NCBI RefSeq assembly: GCF_009660225.1 | Contig: NZ_CP045920.1 | Coordinates: forward strand, 3,546,079-3,610,078 | Length of the DNA stretch: 64,000 bases | Reading direction: 5' to 3' | Origin: Pseudactinotalea sp. HY158 | GTDB lineage: Bacteria > Actinomycetota > Actinomycetes > Actinomycetales > Beutenbergiaceae | In this document: positions 40,457 to 49,110 of the stretch, one piece after another | How positions within the stretch are numbered: position 1 is the first letter of the stretch | How the letters are laid out: the number at the start of each line of letters is the position of its first letter | The notes under the pieces: generated by a model | Told to the model about the DNA's origin: nothing | The model's database searches: none | The model's input: only the letters and a program-made list of their open reading frames with translations | Program-made: the position numbers and the translations under genes

Positions 40457-40748
40457 TGACGCAAGGGGCCGGAGCGGGTGGGATCGCCCCCTCCCGCCCG
40501 GGACGGGTTCGACATCCGCGCCTGCGGACACCCGCCATTGCTTCCGTGGGGCCGAGGCGGCACATTCCGATCGACCCCTCGCGCAAATAGTGCGAGCCGC
40601 CCCCTGGGCCGTCATCGTTGTGAACACGCGCGAAGACCGCCACGCGCCGCACATTCTGCGGCCGGCGACGACACAAAGTCGGGGCGCCCGAGGAGCCCGG
40701 CGCGCCGGCGACGGCACATCGTCGGGGCGCCTCGGTGCACGACCCGCC
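40457..40748. other. 292-bp gap with no recognised gene
   Basis: Between the fucose-type operon and the end of the LacI gene. Contains several CGCCGGCG-like inverted repeats near 40690-40740 (e.g. CGCGCCGGCGACGG), probably the terminator of lacI, but no coding frame with support. Confidence 0.4.
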
Positions 40749-41699
40749 TCACTGCAGCGGCAGCACGATCCGGACCGGTTCCCCGGCCTCGCCCCGCAGC
40801 CGCGCCAGCAGCCGCTCGATGGCGCGCCGGCCCAGGTCCTCCGGGCGCAGCGGGGTCAGGGTGACCTCCGACATGTCCGAGGTCGCGAACGGCAGGTCCC
40901 CGATGATGCCCACGGCGATCCCGTGTTCCCCGGCGCCGGCGAGCGCCTGCAGCGTGCCCACGCCCACGAGGTTGTTCGTGGCCAGCACCGCCTGCGGGCG
41001 CCGCGGCGAGGCGAGCAGCCCGGCGGCGGCCGCGCGACCGCCGTCCACACGAAAATTCGCGTAGGTGAGCCGCCCGGGCCCCGGTTCGATGCCGGCGCCG
41101 GCGAGCGCGGCGCGCCACCCGGCTGCACGTGCCCGGGCGGTGCTCGTGGACTCGGGCCCGGTGATGCAGGCGATGTCCGTGAGGCCGCGCCGCAGCAGCG
41201 CCTCGGTGGCCCGCCGCCCGAGGCCCTCGTTGTCGAAGGCGATCCGGTCGACGGCCTCCGGCACGTCCCGATCGATCACGACGACCGCCCGCCCGGCCGC
41301 GAGCAGCGCGCCCAGGTCGGGGCTCGCGTCGGCGGGGGCGAGGATGACGCCGGCCATCCGCTGGCGCAGGGCGATCTCGAGGTAGCCGCGCTCCTTGGCG
41401 GCCACGTCGTCGGTGTTGCACAGCACAACGGAGTAGCCGGCCGCGGCGGCCACGTCCTCGACGACCCGCGCGAGCGAGGTGAAGAACGGGTTGGCGATAT
41501 CGGGCACGACGAGCGCGATGACCGGCGTGGTCCCGGTGCGCAGCGAGCGGGCGGTGCGGTCGGGCACGTAACCGAGCTCGGCCACGGCCGCGTGCACCGC
41601 CTCGGCCAGGTCCGCGCGCACCTGCTTGCCGTTGAGCACGCGCGAGACCGTCGCGGTGGAGACGCCCGCGTGGCCGGCGACGTCGCGGATACGGACCAT
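40749..41699 (-). CDS. LacI-family transcriptional regulator
   Basis: 316 residues from the ATG at 41699. N-terminal LacI HTH: VRIRDVAGHAGVSTATVSRVLNGKQVRADL (2-31), hinge LGYVPDRTARSLRTG, then a periplasmic-binding-protein-like sugar domain (VIALVVPDIANPFFTSLARVVED; GVILAPADASPDL; VVVIDRDVP; FVRVDGGR-type region NFRVDGGRAAAAGLLA). Adjacent to the fucose-type operon, which carries a LacI operator, and divergent from the PfkB kinase. Probably represses one or both; the effector sugar is not evident. Confidence 0.92.
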   Translation of the reverse strand: MVRIRDVAGHAGVSTATVSRVLNGKQVRADLAEAVHAAVAELGYVPDRTARSLRTGTTPVIALVVPDIANPFFTSLARVVEDVAAAAGYSVVLCNTDDVAAKERGYLEIALRQRMAGVILAPADASPDLGALLAAGRAVVVIDRDVPEAVDRIAFDNEGLGRRATEALLRRGLTDIACITGPESTSTARARAAGWRAALAGAGIEPGPGRLTYANFRVDGGRAAAAGLLASPRRPQAVLATNNLVGVGTLQALAGAGEHGIAVGIIGDLPFATSDMSEVTLTPLRPEDLGRRAIERLLARLRGEAGEPVRIVLPLQ

Positions 41700-41853
41700 G
41701 TCAGCGCCGACGATCCGTGGTGGCCCGCGGCGCCCCGCGGCCGGAGGACTCCTGGCAGGATCGGCAAGGGCGGACCGCCTCCCGGCTCCTTCCGGCCATC
41801 GCGGCCTCCTGCCCGTCTCGACGTCAGCGCAAGTGTGGCACACGCCGAACAGA

Positions 41854-42729
41854 ATGCGAGAAGAAGTGAACACGACCTGCTGGTTCGCCGGCCTCACGAC
41901 GGTCGACCTCGTGCATCGGGCCGACCGCCCGCCGGCACCGAACGAGAAGATCACGGCCCTGCGCCAGGATCTCGCGGCCGGCGGACCGGCCGCCAACGCC
42001 GCGGTCGTGGCCGCCGCGATGGGCCGGTCCCCGCTGCTCATCACGGCGATCGGCGCCGGGCCGGTCGGGGCGCTGGCCCGCCACGACCTCGAGGCCAACG
42101 GCGTGCGGCTCCTCGACGCCGGCCCGAGGCACGAGATGTCCGTCTCCGCGGTGCTCGTCGACGACGCCACCGGCGAGCGCTCCGTCGTCTCCACCGACGC
42201 CGGCAGTACCCACACCGTCGCGCCGGACCTTGATGCCGAGCCGACCCCGCGGGTCGTGCTCCTCGACGGCCACCACCCCGACCTGCAGCGGGACGTCCTG
42301 GCCCGGGCCCGGGAGTGCGGGGCCACGGTGGTGCTCGACGCGGGGCGCCGGCGGCCGATCTTCGCCGAGCTCATCCCGCACGCCGACGTGGTCGCCTGCT
42401 CCGCCGACTTCCGCACCGCGACCGGCGACTCGGGCCCGGACGCGCTCCTCGCCCTGGGCGCCCGCGGCGTCGTCATCACCGCCGGCGCCGGCCCCGTGAC
42501 CTGGGTGGACGCGCGCGGCTCGGGGCGCGTCGAGGTCCCACGGGTGGCGGTGCGCGACACCCTCGGCGCGGGCGATGCCTTCCATGGCGCGCTCGTGGCC
42601 GCGCTCACGCTGGGCGCCGAGCTGGAGGCCGCCGTCCGCACCGCCGTCGAGGTCGCCTCGCTGCGCGTACGTGAGGTCGGGCCGCGCACGTACCTGCGCG
42701 CCGTGCGTGCACGCTTCGGCGGCCGATGA
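41854..42729 (+). CDS. PfkB-family carbohydrate kinase
   Basis: 291 residues from ATG 41854 (GTG 41866 is an alternative). Ribokinase-like fold: AGLTTVDLVHRADRPPAPNEKI, DLAAGGPAANAAVVAAAMG (PfkB signature 1), then VVITAGAGPVTW and the catalytic/anion-hole signature 2, RDTLGAGDAFHGALVAAL with the general-base Asp. Phosphorylates a sugar or nucleoside; substrate unknown. Divergent from the LacI gene and perhaps regulated by it. Confidence 0.88.
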   Translation: MREEVNTTCWFAGLTTVDLVHRADRPPAPNEKITALRQDLAAGGPAANAAVVAAAMGRSPLLITAIGAGPVGALARHDLEANGVRLLDAGPRHEMSVSAVLVDDATGERSVVSTDAGSTHTVAPDLDAEPTPRVVLLDGHHPDLQRDVLARARECGATVVLDAGRRRPIFAELIPHADVVACSADFRTATGDSGPDALLALGARGVVITAGAGPVTWVDARGSGRVEVPRVAVRDTLGAGDAFHGALVAALTLGAELEAAVRTAVEVASLRVREVGPRTYLRAVRARFGGR

Positions 42730-42810
42730 GGCGTACGGACGACGCAGCCTCCCTCGCCGTCTCGCTCACCACCGCGCGACGGGTCCGCGGCGGGGCCGCG
42801 CCGGGGCGCC

Positions 42811-42841
42811 GGCGGCGGGGCATCCGAAGTACCCCGCCGCC
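42811..42841. terminator. Bidirectional hairpin terminator
   Basis: GGCGGCGGGG (42811-42820) pairs exactly with CCCCGCCGCC (42832-42841) around an 11-base loop. Between the plus-strand kinase (ends 42729) and the minus-strand sortase (ends 42889). Confidence 0.75.
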
Positions 42842-42888
42842 GTCTCACCCTTCCCCGGCAGGCCGGGCGGGATTGGTGCCTGCCGTGT

Positions 42889-43851
42889 TCACCGGGCTCG
42901 GTCGATCGCGGCGCCGGTGGAATCGGGAAGGGGAGCTGAAGGCGGGCCGTCCTGCCGTGGCACCCGGGGCCGGCCGGATCGCTGGACGTAGCCGCCGAGG
43001 ATGAGGACGGCGCCGCCGAGACCGGCCGCCCACCACGGAAAGCCCGGGCCGGGCGCGTCCACGGCCGCCGCCCGCACGTCGGCCGGTGGCGTCGGGAGGA
43101 TGCGTTCGCCGGTGACGAGGATGCGCTGGCTGTTGATTCCCAGCGGCGTGCACGTGACGAGGGTGACCTGGTCCGCTCCGGGCACGGGGTTGAGCGATTC
43201 GGTCTCGTCGGGTTCGACCACGATGGTGCTGGTGACCTCGTAGGTGAGCACGTCGCCGAAGACGTAGATCTGGAACCGGTCGCCGACCTGCACGCGGTCG
43301 AGATGCGTGAACAGGGTCGCGGTCGCGAGGCCGCGGTGACCGGTGAGCACGGAGTGGGTGCCCTCGCCCCCGACGGGTAGGGCCGTTCCCTCGAGGTGGC
43401 CGATCCCCTCCTCGAGCACCCGCTCGCTCGTGCCGTGGTAGATCGGCAGGTCCACGCCGATCGCGGGGATGGTCAGGCGGGCCATGAGTCCGTGCGCGTC
43501 GGCGGCGAGCAGGTCGTCGTAGTCGACCGTCGTGGGCGCGCTCGTGTGCGCGAAGGGCAGCCGTTCGTTCGCGGCCACGACGGCGCCGCTGCGCAGGGCC
43601 GAGTTGTAGGAGCGCGCCTCGGCGAGCACCTTCTCCCGCCCGACCGGGCCGATCGCCGTCACCTCCTGCTGATAACCGTCGACCTCTCGGGCCTGGAGCA
43701 CCGCGGAATACCAGCTGGCCGCGCTCGGATACAGCAGCACCGCGAGTCCCACGAGGGCCGTGAACGCGACGCCGAGGGCGAGCTTGGGCAGACGCCACCG
43801 GCGGCGTCTCGGCGGCGCCGGCGGCTGCGGCGGCGTCATGAGCATCGTCAT
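42889..43851 (-). CDS. Class C (pilus-polymerising) sortase
   Basis: 320 residues from the ATG at 43851, which follows GGAGG at four bases. N-terminal membrane segment, catalytic domain with TIPAIGVDLPIYHGTSERVLEEGIGHLEGTALP, catalytic His in HSVLTGHRGL, catalytic Cys in QVTLVTCTPLGINSQRILVTGER (TLVTC...R pattern), and a C-terminal membrane segment, the topology of class C. It joins pilin lysines to the LPLTG of the next subunit. Downstream of the major pilin in one operon with the tip adhesin. The only sortase gene in the window. Confidence 0.95.
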   Translation of the reverse strand: MTMLMTPPQPPAPPRRRRWRLPKLALGVAFTALVGLAVLLYPSAASWYSAVLQAREVDGYQQEVTAIGPVGREKVLAEARSYNSALRSGAVVAANERLPFAHTSAPTTVDYDDLLAADAHGLMARLTIPAIGVDLPIYHGTSERVLEEGIGHLEGTALPVGGEGTHSVLTGHRGLATATLFTHLDRVQVGDRFQIYVFGDVLTYEVTSTIVVEPDETESLNPVPGADQVTLVTCTPLGINSQRILVTGERILPTPPADVRAAAVDAPGPGFPWWAAGLGGAVLILGGYVQRSGRPRVPRQDGPPSAPLPDSTGAAIDRAR

Positions 43852-43988
43852 CGGGCCTCCTGCCACGGCGCACTGGGTCGGATGGGTGAGGGACGAGTCG
43901 GTTCGGGCGCCGAACCGACGGATGGTGGGAGGCGCCGGCCGGCACCTCCCACCATCACGCTCCGCGTCGGTGCGTCAGGATCGCTCGG

Positions 43989-45491
43989 TCACAGGTTGGA
44001 CCCGGCGTGCGACTTGCGCCGGCCGATCACGATCGCCGCGCCGATCGCGAGGGCGATGAGCGCGAGGCCGCCGCCGATGAACAGGGCCGTGCCGGAGCTC
44101 CCGGTGAGCGGCAGCTCGAAGGGGGGCACCTGCGGGTTCTCCACGGTGACCGTGGCGTTCGTGGTCGTGCCCGGGAGCACGGTGAAGGCGACCCCGGACT
44201 CGGCGGCGGAGTAGTCGGCCGCGATCGTGTAGCCGGCGGGCGCCTGGGTCTCGACCACGTAGTAGGTGAGGTTGGCTCCCGTGCCGTTCTCCTGGGACTT
44301 GAGGCCCTCGATCGTCACGGCGCCGCTCGCGTCGGAGACGAAGGTCGTCACGCCGCCCACGCTCACGGGGTTCGTGCCGGCGGCCGCGTCGGCCTCGGTC
44401 AGGTACACCTGGAACTCGGCGCCCTCGAGCGGGTTGCCCGGATCGGCGGCGTCGGTCTTGAGCAGGTTGATCGAGCCCCACGTGGTCTTGGGGGTATCGC
44501 TCTCGAAACCGTGGTCGTGGTCGGAGTCGTTGACGTAGAGGATGCCGGTGTTCGTGATCGTGCCGTCGCCGACGGAGTTGACGGTCGTGTCGATCGTCAG
44601 GGTCACGGTGCCGCCCTGGTTGGCGGCGAGCACCGCGATGCCGGCCGTCGTGAACTCGAGGGTGACGTTCTGCCCGGTGTTGACGAGCGTGTAGTCGCCG
44701 GTCGCGAGGGGCACGTCGGTCGTGTCGTCCGCGGCCGTCAGGGTGACGGTCGCGCTCTGGTAGTCGAGGCGGGTGTCGAGGTCGTCCGTGATCTCGAAGC
44801 TGTCGAGGCTCTGCCCGTCCGGGATGTTCGGCACCCCGGCGGTGATGGGCCACACGACGGTGTCGCCGAGCCCGTGGGCACCGGAGTCGTCGACCTCCTT
44901 GGTGATGTCGGTGACCGGGTTCTTCGGATACACGTGCACGTCGGTCAGCCACGCGTTCTCGTTGGGGAACGGCACGGTGACGAGGAACGGGTCGGCGAGC
45001 TGGGTGATGTTGTTCGCGCCGGCGTCGGTCTCCGAGACGAGGTAGACACCGAGGTCGAGGCCAGTGAAGGCCGCCACGCCGCCGGCGGCGGTCACCTGCG
45101 TGTCGACCACGCTCGTCGTATAGGTGGTCGCGGGCGTCGCATCGTCGACGACGGCGCCGGTCGCATCGACGGACAGGTGCTCGGTCAGCTGCCAGCCGGC
45201 CGCGGTGGTCAGGTCGATGCCCGACACCTCGGCGATCGTGTAGGTGACGCCGTCGAGCGCTTCGAGACCGGTGAGCCCCGTCGTGATCTCCGTGCCGTCG
45301 TTGGGCAGGCCGGTCGCGTCGTCGGGCTGGGCGTACTTGTGCACGGTGACCGAGTAGGGCCCGTCGGGGAAGTTCGGTATGGCGGCGGATGCGGGGGCCG
45401 CGAGCGCGACCATGCCCATCGCGCCGAGGGCCATCGCGCCCGTGGCGGCGGCGATGCCGCGCAGACGCCCACCCGTTGTCTGGATTGTCAT
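43989..45491 (-). CDS. LPLTG major pilin (SpaH/EbpB-like)
   Basis: 500 residues from the ATG at 45491 with GGAGAG upstream; the longer reading adds an N-terminus with no signal-peptide logic. Signal peptide (about 1-36), pilin motif VHVYPKNPVTDITKEV near residue 195 whose Lys is the polymerisation site, E-box YYVVETQAPAGY near 440, and LPLTG followed by a membrane segment and RRKSHAGSNL. Intramolecular isopeptide bonds are expected in the beta domains. Sits between the tip adhesin and sortase C. Closest relative in the window is the partial pilin at 1-542. Confidence 0.93.
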   Translation of the reverse strand: MTIQTTGGRLRGIAAATGAMALGAMGMVALAAPASAAIPNFPDGPYSVTVHKYAQPDDATGLPNDGTEITTGLTGLEALDGVTYTIAEVSGIDLTTAAGWQLTEHLSVDATGAVVDDATPATTYTTSVVDTQVTAAGGVAAFTGLDLGVYLVSETDAGANNITQLADPFLVTVPFPNENAWLTDVHVYPKNPVTDITKEVDDSGAHGLGDTVVWPITAGVPNIPDGQSLDSFEITDDLDTRLDYQSATVTLTAADDTTDVPLATGDYTLVNTGQNVTLEFTTAGIAVLAANQGGTVTLTIDTTVNSVGDGTITNTGILYVNDSDHDHGFESDTPKTTWGSINLLKTDAADPGNPLEGAEFQVYLTEADAAAGTNPVSVGGVTTFVSDASGAVTIEGLKSQENGTGANLTYYVVETQAPAGYTIAADYSAAESGVAFTVLPGTTTNATVTVENPQVPPFELPLTGSSGTALFIGGGLALIALAIGAAIVIGRRKSHAGSNL

Positions 45492-45567
45492 GTCTCTCCT
45501 GCTCCAATCGATGTAAGTCCCGCGCCGATTCCTCGGCCGAACATCTTGCGTGGTGGTGGTCATCGCC

Positions 45568-48500
45568 TCATGCGCGTCGCATCCTCGTGGTCCGTCGGTG
45601 CTGCCAGCCGGCCAGGGCCACTGCGGCGATCAGTCCCAGGGCGCCGAGCGCCAGGAACAGGTCCGTGCCCAGGCCGCCGGTGAGCGGCAGCGAGATCGCC
45701 GTCACGCCGGCGTTGACGAATCGGTACACGTCGTGTGCCCCGGCCTCGACGCTCACCGTGTCGGCGTCGACGTCGACCCACTCGGCGCCGTCCCAGTGCT
45801 GCAGCGCGAGCTGCAGGTACGCCGTGTCCTCGTGCCCGGCGGCCAGGGCCTCGGCGAGCGAGTAGCCGTGCCCGGGGCGCACCTCGAAGGTGCTGGCCGC
45901 GTTCGGATCGGTCGCGGCGCCGTCAGCGCCCGGAACCGTCGTCGGGGTCAGCCCCGCGACGCCGGCATCCGGGGTGGCGGTGAGGTCCCAATCGGACGGG
46001 CTGAGGTCCGAGCTGCCGTCGATGTGCTTGAGCACGGTGAGCAGCGCGGTCGTGTTCGTGATCGTGCAGGTCACGTCGGCCCCGAGGGGGACCTCGACCG
46101 CGCCGTCCGTGACCGCGACCGCCTCCGAGTCGCTCGTGGCGCAGACCCATCCGCCGTCGGGGACGTAGGTCGCGGGGCCGCCGGCCTCGGCGAGCGCGTA
46201 CGGCACGGTGGCCGTCACGGCGGCGGTGACCGGGGTGGTCGGCGAGTACGTGCCGCTCGGGCCCTCGAGCGCCGCGCTGCCGTCGGGCTTCGTCGCGCTC
46301 AGGGTCCAGGTGTCCGCCGTGACCGCGCCCACGTCGACCTGCTTGACGAGGCTGAGGGACTGCGTGCACTCGATCGTGTTCGTGATGTGGAACCGGCTCG
46401 TCCCCGCGGCCACGGTCGCGTCGAAGGGAAGCCCGTAGTCCTCACCGGGGGTCGGCGCGAAGGTGGCGATCGTGCCCTCGAACGTGAGCACGGGGGGTTC
46501 GAGGATCGAGCACCCGGGCAGGGCGTCGCCGTCGAGCGTGGCCACCTCGTCGATCGTCACGACCGAGCCGATGGTCCGCGAGTCGCTCGCGTCCCAGGCC
46601 CGGTTCTGGCCGTCGAGGGTCAGCTGCGCGTGCAGGCCCGCGGGCAGCGTCGACGCGTCTGCCGGAATGTCATAGGTCTCCACGACGTTTCCGGCGGAAT
46701 CCTGCACGACCCACTTCTTCGTCACGACGATGTTGCCCGTGCGGGGCGTGTTCGTGACGACGCACTCGACCGTCCCGTCGGTGAACGGCATCACGAAGGT
46801 CTGGGCCGCCACGGCCACCGTGACGCCACCCTGGGTGCACGTGTACGTGGCGTTGTAGGACCCCTGGGCAGGGTCCGACCCGTGGCCGATGTTCTCCGCC
46901 AGCGTGACCGAGGAGCCGTAGGCCGCCGCGCCCGTCGCCACGTTGACCGTGTCGTGCTGCGGGTTCGTGCCGTCTGCCGTCGAGGTCGCCGTCGTCGCGT
47001 CGACGAGTGCGAAGCCGCTCATGCTCAGCTCGGCGGTGTCCCCGGCGATTGCTCCCTGCCAGCGCTTGGTGAACTCGATCGGGTTCGTCTTCGGCGCATT
47101 CGTGAAGGTGCACACGACGTGCGCGCCCTCGTCGCCGGAGAGTGGGGGTGGGATCGTGACCACTCCCGCCGTGCCCGTGCCCGTGGCGATGACCGAACCG
47201 CCCGCCTCGCATTCCCAGGTCGAGGTGTAGGCGCTCATCTGCGAGGAACCGGGGAAGGCGATGATCGCTTCGGAGAAGGAGTAGTCCGCCCCGGAGATCG
47301 CGGGCACCGGCCCGATCTGGGTGGGCTGGAGCCCGGTCGTGGTTCCGCTCGTGTCCTCGGTCGCGACCGTGACCGCGTCGCGCTCGAGCGTCAGCCTGAA
47401 CTGGTCCGCGCTGGCCGCGCGGAGCGTGATGTCCTTGCGCACGGTGATCGTTCCCGGGGAGTTGCAGCTCGCGAGGTCGGTGCTGTCGACCAGGTTGCCG
47501 GTGTGCGTGCCGAGGGACGTCCAGGTCGTGGGGTCGTACTTGTACACGGTCGTGTCGGAGCCGAGGTAGATGGATCCGTCCGCGTCGAAGGCCACGCCGT
47601 TGACGGCGACCCCGCCGACGTCGAACGCGTGGGTCTGTGAGAGGTCGAGCGCGTTGTTCTCGGCCGCCGCGAGGGTGGCGGCGGTGATCATGAACTCGGT
47701 GACGTTGCCGTCGTCGTCGCTGGCGATGACGAACAGGTTGCCGTGCGCGTCGAAGGCCATGTCGCCGTTCGCGCCGACGAGCCCGCTGACGAAGTAGCCC
47801 ACCTTGTCGAACAGGCCGGTCCCGACGTCGTAGCGCCACAGCTGGAAGTTGTTCGAGGAGTCGTATCCGCCGAAGAAGTAGTCGCCGCTGGCGAAGTCGA
47901 CCGCGCCGGCGATCAGCTGCTGGGTCGTGTTCGAGTTGAGGGTGCCGAGCGACTCCCACGCATCCGTCGCCGGAAGGTAGCGGAGCACGGTCGCGTTGCT
48001 CAGCGGATCCTCGGCGGTGTCGCTGCTGAATCGCATGAAGGCGTAGACGACGGTGCCGCCGTCGCCGATCGCCAGGCCGTTGACGCTTCCGCCCGGGCCG
48101 TCGACGAAGGAGCTCCAGCTGCCCATCGTGGACACGGCGCCGGACGGGTCGATCTGGACCAGGTCGCCGCCGTCGTAGACCGAGTAGACGTAGCCGCTCG
48201 AGCAGACCGGCGCCTCCCCGACGGCCATCGGCTGCATGTCGGCCGGGTGAATGCCGGCCCGGTGAACGTCGGCGGAGCTCGGCCGGGCCGCCGATGCAGG
48301 CGCGTCCGCGGGCTCGGGTTCATCCGCGGGCTCGGGCTCGGCGACGTCGGGATCAGCGGGATCGGCGGGATCGGCGGGGTCAGCGGGATCGGCTGGATCG
48401 GCCTCACCGGTCGTGGCCACCGGCGCGTTCGTGAACGTGCAGGAGACGTCGGACGCCGACGTGACCGTCACGCTCGTGGCCCCGACCGTGACGTCGTCGC

Positions 48501-48912
48501 CGCCGGTGCACGTGAGGTCGTCGAGGACCCATCCCTGCGGCAGCTCCGCCTCGACCGTCACGGCCTCACCGGGAAGGAGTGCGCCCGTGAGCTCGTCCGG
48601 ATCCTCCGGCGTCGGGGCGAGCGTGAACCCCTCGCCCCACGAGGAGCCGGCGACGTCGGAGGTCGACCCGTACGAGAACGAGGGCGCCTCGCCCGCCCCG
48701 ATCGCCCCGGTCGCATCGCTCACGATCGTCAGCCGCGCGGGCTCCCGCTCAGCGGCGTTCCCGCCCGCCTCGCCGGCGCCTCCGGTCGTCGCGAAGGCCG
48801 CGATCGGCCCCGTGAGCAGGGCCAGGCAGCCACTCACGGTGGCGGCCACGAGCCTGCTTCTCCGTCTGGGTCGGACAGGGCTGGCGGCATGACGGAAGGC
48901 GGAGGTATGCAC
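45568..48912 (-). CDS. Large LPLTG surface protein with beta-propeller, probable pilus tip adhesin
   Basis: 1114 residues from GTG 48912 (GGGAG upstream). Signal peptide (about 1-42), a linker with DPADPADPADPADPADP repeats (about 165-215), a beta-propeller resembling DUF6923 (CSSGYVYSVYDGGDLVQIDP through YKYDPTTWTSLGTHTGNL, about 235-470), then five or six DUF5979-like beta domains (TVRKDITLR, EFTKRWQGA, VVTKKWVV, LSLVKQVD, LTVLKHIDG), and LPLTGG, membrane segment and RRTTRMRRA. First gene of pilus locus 2. GGGTGA iterons lie upstream; two LuxR regulators are encoded just before it on the same strand. Confidence 0.85.
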   Translation of the reverse strand: MHTSAFRHAASPVRPRRRSRLVAATVSGCLALLTGPIAAFATTGGAGEAGGNAAEREPARLTIVSDATGAIGAGEAPSFSYGSTSDVAGSSWGEGFTLAPTPEDPDELTGALLPGEAVTVEAELPQGWVLDDLTCTGGDDVTVGATSVTVTSASDVSCTFTNAPVATTGEADPADPADPADPADPADPDVAEPEPADEPEPADAPASAARPSSADVHRAGIHPADMQPMAVGEAPVCSSGYVYSVYDGGDLVQIDPSGAVSTMGSWSSFVDGPGGSVNGLAIGDGGTVVYAFMRFSSDTAEDPLSNATVLRYLPATDAWESLGTLNSNTTQQLIAGAVDFASGDYFFGGYDSSNNFQLWRYDVGTGLFDKVGYFVSGLVGANGDMAFDAHGNLFVIASDDDGNVTEFMITAATLAAAENNALDLSQTHAFDVGGVAVNGVAFDADGSIYLGSDTTVYKYDPTTWTSLGTHTGNLVDSTDLASCNSPGTITVRKDITLRAASADQFRLTLERDAVTVATEDTSGTTTGLQPTQIGPVPAISGADYSFSEAIIAFPGSSQMSAYTSTWECEAGGSVIATGTGTAGVVTIPPPLSGDEGAHVVCTFTNAPKTNPIEFTKRWQGAIAGDTAELSMSGFALVDATTATSTADGTNPQHDTVNVATGAAAYGSSVTLAENIGHGSDPAQGSYNATYTCTQGGVTVAVAAQTFVMPFTDGTVECVVTNTPRTGNIVVTKKWVVQDSAGNVVETYDIPADASTLPAGLHAQLTLDGQNRAWDASDSRTIGSVVTIDEVATLDGDALPGCSILEPPVLTFEGTIATFAPTPGEDYGLPFDATVAAGTSRFHITNTIECTQSLSLVKQVDVGAVTADTWTLSATKPDGSAALEGPSGTYSPTTPVTAAVTATVPYALAEAGGPATYVPDGGWVCATSDSEAVAVTDGAVEVPLGADVTCTITNTTALLTVLKHIDGSSDLSPSDWDLTATPDAGVAGLTPTTVPGADGAATDPNAASTFEVRPGHGYSLAEALAAGHEDTAYLQLALQHWDGAEWVDVDADTVSVEAGAHDVYRFVNAGVTAISLPLTGGLGTDLFLALGALGLIAAVALAGWQHRRTTRMRRA

Positions 48913-49025
48913 GATTACTCCCGGGACGGAATCGGAATGGATTCAGCCTATTGGAGCGGTGGTGTTCAATTCGAGCGCACAGGACCTTCGACCCATCACC
49001 CCGGGGTGGATTATTCGATGATCGA

Positions 49026-49063
49026 GGGTGAGATGCGGGTGAATACAATAGTATCGCGGGTGA
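49026..49063. promoter_or_regulatory. GGGTGA iteron cluster upstream of pilus locus 2
   Basis: GGGTGA at 49026, 49037 and 49058 (11 and 21 bp apart); an inverted copy TCACCC is at 48996-49001. The 19 bases 49024-49042 are identical to 3825-3843 before pilus locus 1. The cluster is about 115-150 bp upstream of the adhesin start. It lies just after the stop of a MalT-like activator gene. Candidate activator binding sites. Confidence 0.6.
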
Positions 49064-49110
49064 TAGCCTTGAGGCGTACCGGACATCGGATGACCGGGCA
49101 CCGGCCGCGG

